Shown here piece by piece: positions 55,131 to 64,000 of a stretch of 64,000 bases of DNA. Made by a program: the position numbers and the translations under genes. Numbering within the stretch: the stretch's first letter is position 1; every line of letters starts with the position of its first letter. Origin of the DNA: Planococcus citri (Eukaryota > Arthropoda > Insecta > Hemiptera > Pseudococcidae); assembly GCF_950023065.1 (NCBI RefSeq), contig NC_088677.1, positions 72,813,469-72,877,468 on the forward strand, in the 5' to 3' direction. The notes below the pieces were generated by a model. The model saw nothing but the letters and a program-made list of their open reading frames with translations. It searched no databases and was not told the origin of the DNA.

Positions 55131-58100
55131 CCAATCGATTTAGGAGAGAAAGAGGTGGCCTATTGAAGTAATTAGGAGGGTCAGATCAAAAAATCATACC
55201 TATGGTAGACGAAATTTTTCAAAGAGGTCTATGCCAATGTTTGGTCTACTGCTAAAGTCAGACATTACCACGAACTTTCATCATGCATATTTGAAAATAC
55301 AGCAAGTTTTTTGCCTCTCCAGAAAAGTTTCAAAAAGTGGACAGAGCTCGTTTTGGAAAATTTTGTGTTTTTCAAAAAGAATTTTTAATTGATTTCTTAG
55401 ATAGATTAAATGCGTTATTTAGGTAGGTTGAAGACGTGGGAATTTGAATTCAGAGGTTCTCCAACAGAGATACTTACTACTAACAAAAAAAAATCGAAAA
55501 AATGTTCCAAAATCCGTTTTGGAATAACAGGCTTGAATTGTTCAGGTAAATGCTACACATTATTAAAACTGAATTTACTCATTTTGAAAACTGCAATCAT
55601 TACTTACACAGCAGCATGCTTCACATCACGCAACCTATGAAAAAAAAATCAATCTAAATCTTTAAAAATAGGTAGTCTTCCACGGGCAAAAACGTATTAA
55701 ACACGAAATCATACCAATAACGCATAAATATGTAGTTATGAAAGTGCCTATATCCAGACAAGCCATACTCAATATCCATTATAGCGATAAAATTTCAATT
55801 ATTTGACAATGCCTTCCTATATAGGTATACTATTCTTCTTACGCGTCGTCGGGTATTTTTCATTTTTACACAGACTCAGCTCTCCTACCTTCACCTCCCT
55901 CCACCCACATGATGAAATTTGTGTAGGTGTAGGTGTCCCTATTATATAACAATCTACACGTTCAACGTGTTTGTCTACGTTGCTGGAGTTTTTCATTTTC
56001 AACTCGATATAGGTACCTATTCTATTTTCTCGTTTGCTTATTTTTCAGCATTTTTTCGATTATCACGATGAGAATAGCTGAAAACGTCGTGAATGAAAAT
56101 ATGTGAAAATATTATTAAAATATGCCATCAGACTGAACTTACAAGTAATAGTTTTACGTACACTTAACTCAATGCAAACGTCTTTTTTCAGTCGCCCTTA
56201 TTTTTGCAAAAAACAAAAGTTCAAAAACTCATAGATATTTATGTAATTTTTTTCTCTCAAATTTAGAGTAATTTTTTGATATTTCCGTCACATTTAGGAT
56301 GCTTTAATGCCGGGGGAGGGGGGAATTAACCTCATCAGATCAAAATATTTGTATGTAATACTTAAATTGATGTTTGAATTTAGTGTTTCTGAATTGGTAA
56401 CAATCAATACGCTATTCCTCTTCCCATTAAAAAAAAAAAATTGATCTAAATCGGGGGGGGGGTCCTTGTATCTGGCAGAGATGGTGTGATTCCACATTGG
56501 GATAAAAAGGGACTAATAAATAGCCTTCATTGTGATTTTTTCGAATTTTGAAATCCCAGCTTTCGACTTTTGGATCTATTACAATAAGATGTGCTTATGC
56601 GTTAAAAGTTGAATTTTAAACTTTTTAAATGTTAATTTTTGATTTTGAATTTCTTAGGTAGGTATTGAATATTTATTCTCGTCAACACCTCACAAAAAAG
56701 TGTTCTTCAAAATCAAACAATCTGGAGATTCGACAACTTCGAAAATAAAATAAAATATGTACACGATATTTACTAGCCTCTCCCCTCCCCCAACCCTCTG
56801 AAATATTAGGGCAAAAATGACCACTGATCATTTCACAAGACCATTGGAAAAAATTATTTGAGAAGGAACAATATCAGGATACCTGATTAATTTTTTTTTT
56901 TTATTCACGGTCAATGTATTCGTATTTACGGCAGATGGGGTAGGCAATTCTATCAACACGTTCGCAATACCGCAATTTGCGTTGCATAACATGAATTCGA
57001 AGGGAAATTAACATTGCACAGTTATATTAGCCAAGTACGATTTTAACGTGAAATGATTACTTTTCACGTTGCTTTGACATGTGAGCGTGGTCCAGGAAAA
57101 CGTGAGACATCCCATCAAAAATCGGTTTTTGCATTTTTTTCCCCAGAAAATAAGGACCTACGAGAAAATAATGATGTCATATTAGATGAAAATTTGTTAT
57201 GTATCTGTGAATTTTTGGTCGTAGGTAATTTAAACAGTAGATGAGCGGTCGTGATTGCAATTTTTTCAGAATTTTAAATAGGGAATGGTTGTACATTTTA
57301 AGTTGAAGAGCATCGGTAAAGTACCCTAAATATTTACAAAATTGGATTAATTTGATAAAGATTAATGAACTAATTTTATGTAGAAAGTAGAAGAGTAATG
57401 ACCTGATATTTACATTTGAAGTTTGAAAAATCGATTTTGAAATGTGAAATAATTTTGAAATTTGAATGGTGACGAAAATTTGAGCTCTGCAAAATGTAGT
57501 TAATGTGACAAACATAAATGAAGTCTAATAATTTGAAGAAGTAAAATATCTCCTCACAATCATAAGAAGTGGGAACGATAAAATTTGGATGGAGTTGAAA
57601 ATCACGATTTTTTTTTGAAAATGTCAAATTTTGAATTGAATAAAGTTTGATTTTTTTTTGAAAAATTTAAAATGTTTTTCCGGGAAAAATTTTTGAAAAA
57701 TTCTAAATTTATTGAAATTATTTATTTTTTTGAAATATTTGATATATATTTTTTATGACGATGAATTTTAGAACCTTTGATGAAACGCAAAGTGAAATTC
57801 AGCTCTAAATGAAGATAGAAAAAATGTATGTTGATTTGATAATTTTGTAGTATTTGTAAGTACAATAAAATTATCATTGAGCAGAAGATGATGTTTTTGT
57901 TTTGTTTTTTGTTTTTTCAAGCAGTCCGAATTCTATTTGATTTTTGAGAAATTGATTATTTTCAAAGAGATGATTGAGTAGGTACGATGCATTTTAAATG
58001 GAAAAACAGAGGTATTTCATGCATACAAATTTATATTTTGAAATTTTTAAAATGATGTATCTAAATTTCAGAAGTTTTGATATGAAATTTTGAAAGCATG

Positions 58101-59640
58101 AAACAAAATTACCTACGTCTGCATATGGAAAAATTTACTTATTTGGGTGTTCCAAGTATGGAGTGTACAATAAATTAATCTATGACGTCAAAATTGTATT
58201 TAAAAACTATAAAAGCACTTCAAAATTTCGTACTAGGTACAGTATTAATTTTTCTAAAATTTGAGCATTCTCAATTTCAATCTAAGATATGTACAAATGG
58301 AAAAATGAGCAGATGAATCAGATATCTAGATATAACATCTGTGGTCAATTCCAAAGAGAGAATGGCAACGGGCAAAGTACACCTTGATATATAGCTTTCA
58401 GTTCCGTTTTGAATGTTTGTAACTGACAAACACGCACTGTAGATGCATTTTAATAGATATTCATGGTGAAAAGTACGAGTAACTCGTGCCCATCTGACAT
58501 ATTATAGGTAGACCAGTACAAGTGTACTTGCCGATGTATGTATTTACATGCCTAAAATAAAACCAGTGTACCTGTTCGGCGAAATGATTTGTTGGAAAAA
58601 CATGCAGATTTTTAGATACCTGCCTGCCTACTCATGCACGAGTATCAGACTACAGGTCGCGTGGAAGAACGCGTTGATATTATACAGATATGAGATACCC
58701 AATATTTTCCCTTCGTGCGTTCAGTTTTTAACTTAGCTCATACTACATACGTAGCAGAAAAACGCCTTGTATCAATTTGTGAAGATATTTTATTGGAAGG
58801 AGGAGAGAAAAGTGTAGAGGTAGAGAATGATTAACCAGCACTCGTAATTGAAATTTTTTGGAGATCACTGGTGACTGGAAACGCGACAAATGAATAATCT
58901 ATTCCACAACACTGCCCAAAAACCCAAAAATTATCATCCGAATAAGTCTCTTAAAACGGCAAAATCTGTACTATGCGGATCGTATAATAATACATAATGA
59001 TGTGCCTATAATGATAAAGGCAGACCAGAAAACACTTCAGAATGATACGTTTGAATTAGGTGTAGTAGAATAAACCCCTTTTATACCTCGAATAGGCAAC
59101 TCTCCCGTCAGCCAGGTTAAATAAATTGTAGGATGAGGAGTAGAGAATTGGCGACTTTTAGAACAGAAGAACCGGATACTCAATCAAGTATTGATTGAAT
59201 TTTTTTACAGTAAGCAAGTTTAATTATTTGAAATTCGTCCTTCTCAAAACTTATGGCATCTAAAAAGTTGACCTCTTCCTTTATATTAGACTTTCAACGC
59301 CATTAAAAAAATGTTAAAACGCCCCCCCCCCCAATTAATGAATATAGGGTATAGTTACTTCGCTGACACACTTCAATAATACGAGTACCAAAATCGAGTG
59401 ATTCAAAACAATGTTACTTTCTTTTCACTAGGTAGTTCGAAAAAAATGAAATAAAAAATGAATAATAAATAACAACTAGAAAATGTCAGATTTTTCACTC
59501 AAAAAAAGTTTTTCAAACTCGACGTAAAATAGGTAGGTATTTCCAAATTCCTCCAACCTCATTTACAATATTTCGAGATCATTGTGAAAAAAAACTCACA
59601 TAAATGCGTGAGAAGACCGACTTTTCTTCAAATAAAAATC
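55130..59640. other. Non-coding AT-rich stretch
   Basis: No gene recognised on either strand. The short frames (longest 112 codons, 57177-57515 minus) are rich in Ile, Phe, Lys and Asn and have no domain. G or C runs lie at 56452-56461 and 59321-59332. Confidence 0.5.
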
Positions 59641-59679
59641 TTTTTTGTATAGCAATTGATCTGTTTACAATCGAATCGA

Positions 59680-60560
59680 ATCAATTTACGAACGATTGGT
59701 GATTAAATAAATTCATTGATTTCTTGGTAAATCATTCGAAAACGGATCAATTAATTTACGATTGATTCAGTTTTTGTGAAACTATTGCATATGAATTGAT
59801 TGGTTTTGAAGCGAAGTGAATCGAATCGAATCATTCACAACCGATTGTTGAATGAACAAATTGATTGATTTTCAGGAGAATCATTCGCCAACAAAATATT
59901 CAATTTTTAGTGAATCATTCACGAACGAATTGAATAATTTTTGGCAAATCATTCGCGAATGAATTGATTCGTATAAGTGACTCGTTCGTGAACAAATCGA
60001 TTCATTCATTCAATTTTGGGTGAATCATTCGCGACTGAATTGAATAATTTTTTGGTGAATCATTCGCGAACGAATTTAATAATTGTTGGTGAATCATTCG
60101 CGAATGAATTGATTTGTATAAGTGACTCGTTCGTGAACGAATCGATTCATTCATTCAATTTTTGGCGAATCATTCGCAAATGAATTGAATAATTTTTGGT
60201 TATAATCATTCGCGAACGAATTGAATAGTTCTTGGTTAATCATTCGCGAACGAATTGAATAATTTTTGGCGAATCATTAACGAATGAATTGATTTGTATA
60301 TGTAAGTGACTCGTTCGTGAACGAATCGATTCACTTATTTAATTTTGAATAATTTTTGGTGAATCATTCGCGAACGAATTGAATAATTTTCTAGTGAATC
60401 ATTCGCGAATGAATTGATTCGTATAAGTGACTCGTTCATGAACGAATCGATCCATTTATTTAATTTTTGGTGAATCATTCACGAATTGAATAATTTTTTG
60501 TGAATCATTGGCGAACGAATTTATTTGTATAAGTGACTACTTCGTGAACGAATTTATTGT
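59680..60560. repeat. Tandem repeat field with palindromic ATTCGCGAACGAAT core
   Basis: Subunits of about 34-37 bp (such as GTGAATCATTCGCGAACGAA followed by TTGAATAATTTTTG) are grouped into larger units marked by 'gtataagtgactcgttcgtg' at about 59970, 60118, 60300, 60422 and 60526, i.e. 105-180 bp apart with varying subunit number. The core TTCGCGAA is self-complementary. Confidence 0.9.
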
Positions 60561-63500
60561 TTAGCTTAAGTTTCATTTTCAAGAAAACAAATCGAAAAAT
60601 CACACTTCAGTTTCAAAAATTTGGGCTACAAATCATTCAATTACTCAAAGACTCAAAGTAAATTTGTTCCAATAATTGAATCGCCCATAAAATTACTCAA
60701 ACTGCTCCAAGATATAAGCTGAAGAATTTGGTCAAGATTAAATCAAATCCATCCACTTTCTGGTAGAAATTGAATTGAAACGCCTACCCTAGATACGTAT
60801 TACGTACATATTTCTTGATTGCAAGGGATTTTTTGCTTTTCTTTTGGCTGATTGATTGCTTTTTAAATTCAATTTACCCAATATGAAAATAATTCTGTTG
60901 AATTTTTCAAAACAAATCCGCAATAAAATTAAGTTCAAAATGGTCAAAATCCAAAGTGAGTTTTATTTCTACTTTTTCTTTACATTTTTTCAATTTTAAA
61001 TTTTTATCTCACGATAATATTATTGTCAAAAAATACGAGCAAGTTTACAAATACTTATGTACATATTTTAATATTAGGTAGGTACCAAAACACCCCCCCC
61101 CCCCCAATTGAACATCAACGCGGCGACGCATGAAAATTAAAAGAAAAAAATGATAATAATTAAAATTAATGTCTCTGTCGAGTTTGCGAGCGTCGTCGTC
61201 GTCGGCAGAAATAATGAAACGAACTAGATACATACTAAGAACGTGAAAATTTCACAATTATTATAGAAAAAAAGCTTCGCTAACATTGACCTAATTTGTA
61301 ATAGGCGCAGTAGGTACTTAAATTGTCGGTAATGTTACAATTTTTCAAGCTGCAATTATCGGCACAAAAAACTACTCAAGTACAAACGAGGAAGTGGATA
61401 GATATTTTTTATACTCGTATGTGCATTTGAGATGGTTCAAGTTTCTAAAATTCTAATCAGTTGAAAGTTGAGCTTTTATAATAAAACATGAACCTTGGAA
61501 AAGTATCTCAAATTTTTGTTCATTTCGTTTTTGAAAAAAAATAAATGCCCATAATTTCAGAAATGGTGAAATTTAAAACAGGTACGAAAACTTCGTGGAA
61601 AAAATAAAGGAGATTTCCAGATACTAAAAAATTTGGTTTTTCTCTGAAATTTTTCAACAATTTCTAATGACTGGAACAAATTCTATGCAAATGAAATAGG
61701 TAAGCCAAAAACCGATTCGGGGCAAAATAAATCAACCCACAGTCGGTAGATAATTTTTCAAAGTGCATGTTTCAAAAATACTATGTATAGGTAACCAACA
61801 CTAACACGTACACCCAACTTTAGACATTTTTGGACAATTTCAAGTTCACAATTCGGTTTATGCAGCAAAATTTATTATTTCACGTATGATAAGGTGCGGT
61901 AAGAAGAACCAAAGTAGAAGGTTAAAAACGTTCGTACAAAAATATGAGGTATTAGGTATATTACAGAATACTCAACGAATGATAAGCAGAAAGACATTCT
62001 CGTACAGGTGAAGGGTGAATTAGGTATAAAAATGACAGGTTTATTCACGATGTACCTTGCACGTGAATTACAGCGCACTTGACCAAAGAATTAATACGTA
62101 GGTAATTATTTTTCACTTAATCTGCTTGTTTAACTGACGAGGGCATGACAATTGAATTTTCTATACGATTTGTATGTAGGTGCCCATAGCTTAAAAAACA
62201 AACACCTACCTATGTATTTTTTTACATTATCGGGTAGGTAAAGGTAACTGAATAGCTATGAATTGATAAGACAGACAAGTGATGAAAATGATGACATTTT
62301 CGTAGAATTTTTTTTATTCTGTAAATAAAATTTCATTTTTTTCACGTTGAATTTATGCAATATGTTTTTCTGGTTTTTTTCCTACCCGAAAAAAATGCGT
62401 GAAAGAAATGATAATTTTGAAAAAAATACTCGAATATGTTCAGAAACACGTCGTGTAATAGTGATAGATTGGATGAGCTGAGGAGGAGATGGGCAGGAAA
62501 TGATATGTACGTTGAAAGTAAAATTTTCCAATATTCTACAAAAATTACGTCGGTCACTTTTTATGACTACCTACTTACCTATCAAGATTGAAAAATAAAA
62601 ACTATCTCGAAGCATATTTCAACCTGAGATGAAAAAAATCCATCAAAAAATATCGAGTCAATCTTCGAACACATAAGTTTTATGATCAATTGCTCGATAA
62701 AATTGGTATCTATATTGATTGATCGATCGTATCGTTCTAGAATAGGAAATGTTTTAATTTTTCTATGTGTGGAATTATAGGTTCGTGTTATATATTTGAA
62801 TGTACTAGGTAAGTATCTATGAATATTTCACTCTAAATCCGTCCGTTGACCTCTTTCCTTACTTCAGCTTGAATTTTAAGTCTTGATTATTATTTTGATT
62901 TCAACTACCCAGCAGAGTAGCTAGCTCAACATTCCATGCAACGAATTAATAAGTAGGTAGGTACCTACCTAAATCTGATTGATTTAAATTTTCAAATGAA
63001 TAAATAGGAAGATCGACTGTATGAAAATGAAAATAAAGCAATAATTACGTTTTATCATTAGAATTTCTGCCAGTAGGTATCTTTTTTTTCGATTCAAAGA
63101 TTTGATAAGCCGTTTCAAATTTTGACAAGAGCCTTAGTTAAATTCAGAAAAGATAACGATAATTGAAATTCATTGATACGAGTATAATGTAGAATTATAA
63201 GTCTGATTTCATCCCGAGATCGTGGCCAAGTTCTCAAATCTGATTCAATACTTTTCGAGTGGTTGTTTCAGAGTTGACTTTTACATCAAGCAGTCCCCGA
63301 ATATAGAAGTTAGATAGCAATGTGGATTGAATAATAAATTTTGTAAAGACATGTCCGGTCTGCCAATGTAAGGGAAATAGGTTATTCATAAATACCTAGA
63401 CAATAGTTTTTGCCTAAATGCCTACAAAAGTCCTATAAAGCTGTTGATATTATAATGCTCGGGTAGCAGCAGCGGGGTTCATTGATAGATGAGACAAGCT

Positions 63501-64000
63501 TACATAATTCCGTCTATGATCTGTCCGAAGACCTATCATAGGGGTGTATTAGTACCTAAATAGGGGTTAGAACTCTCCTAATTGAATTATCTACATTTAT
63601 TCATTAAGCGCCTAAATAAATAAATTAAGAGAATAAGAACACCTAGTTGGATACTCCGTGTATACGATATAATTGCAATACACACCTTATAATTACAACA
63701 CAAATAATTGGTAAAGCTAATTATTTGTATCTTAAGCTAACAGGTAAATAAATTCATATATGACATATTATTTATGGAAGAAGATGATTACTTACGACCT
63801 TTTGGTGTTATACTTTGCGATGCGCGAATATAACGATTAACGATTGTTTAATAACCCAGGGGTAGTATTAGCAATTTAATCGATATTAATTACTTTTTAA
63901 CAACAAAAACACGCATTGACAAATTATCGGAGCTGGGCTTAACGCGAGATGATCAGGCTCGACATGTGAACAAGAATATAAGATTCAGGCTCACCCACAA
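60561..64000. other. Non-coding AT-rich stretch to the window end
   Basis: No gene recognised. It includes a C run at 61091-61104 and several GTAGGTACCTAC-type motifs (for example 62953-62970). From about 63360 the base composition is more even and may be the edge of a retroelement long terminal repeat running out of the window, but this is not established. Confidence 0.45.

Noticed and set aside
57177..57515. 112-codon minus-strand frame
   Set aside because: Ile/Phe/Lys-rich, in AT-rich DNA, with no family resemblance, splice support or neighbours.
59680..60560. CRISPR-like array
   Set aside because: Repeats are contiguous and diverged with no unique spacers of constant length, and the DNA is eukaryotic.

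Overview
Eukaryotic genomic DNA, most likely from an insect. It is AT-rich, its genes are split by spliceosomal introns, and repeats fill the gaps. The coding genes are TRPA-type ion channels of the painless/pyrexia-like insect kind. The very frequent GGTACC-centred motif (GTAGGTACCTAC-like) recalls sap-feeding Hemiptera such as scale insects or aphids; that placement is inference and rests on no search.

Layout: every convincing gene is on the + strand and belongs to one family. I see nine copies of an N-terminal ankyrin module (signature close to NGTLLDIACRS-GN-EFVKIL). Four carry the six-transmembrane channel domain: A3 (7107-9437), B (15966-19708), C (23495-26488) and D3 (34324-37785). Five are ankyrin-only: A1 (2015-2836), A2 (2936-3724), D1 (30055-31048), E (41773-42582) and F (52783-53487). 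Splice sites and reading phase suggest that some ankyrin-only modules are upstream exons of the next channel: A1+A2+A3 as one gene of about 1303 residues, and D1+D3 as one of about 1365 residues. D1 also has a private terminal exon that would give a short ankyrin-only product. Several copies share a 5' plan: a short first exon with a GTAAG donor, an intron of 0.4-0.8 kb, then an acceptor just upstream of the start codon. This suggests promoter and first exon were duplicated with each module.

The rest is repeat-rich and apparently non-coding. It holds a hAT-type non-autonomous element with a perfect 8-bp target duplication (38289-39921), a mariner-type MITE with TA duplication (22960-23169), several palindromic elements of about 0.8-1.6 kb (11094-12687, 20175-21010, 26966-28566, 31583-33191), and foldback-like elements built from short motifs (31890-32856 and 45728-49506). 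There are also tRNA-derived and 5S-rRNA-derived SINE-like sequences and three tandem-repeat fields (1285-1740, 14090-15190, 59680-60560). The last 10 kb (53.8-64 kb) shows no convincing gene.

Working view: the window is a birth-and-death cluster of sensory TRPA channels. Whole channels, N-terminally extended channels and channel-less ankyrin proteins were generated by tandem duplication in a transposon-rich stretch. The ankyrin-only proteins could be decoys, subunit modifiers or decaying copies; sequence alone does not decide.
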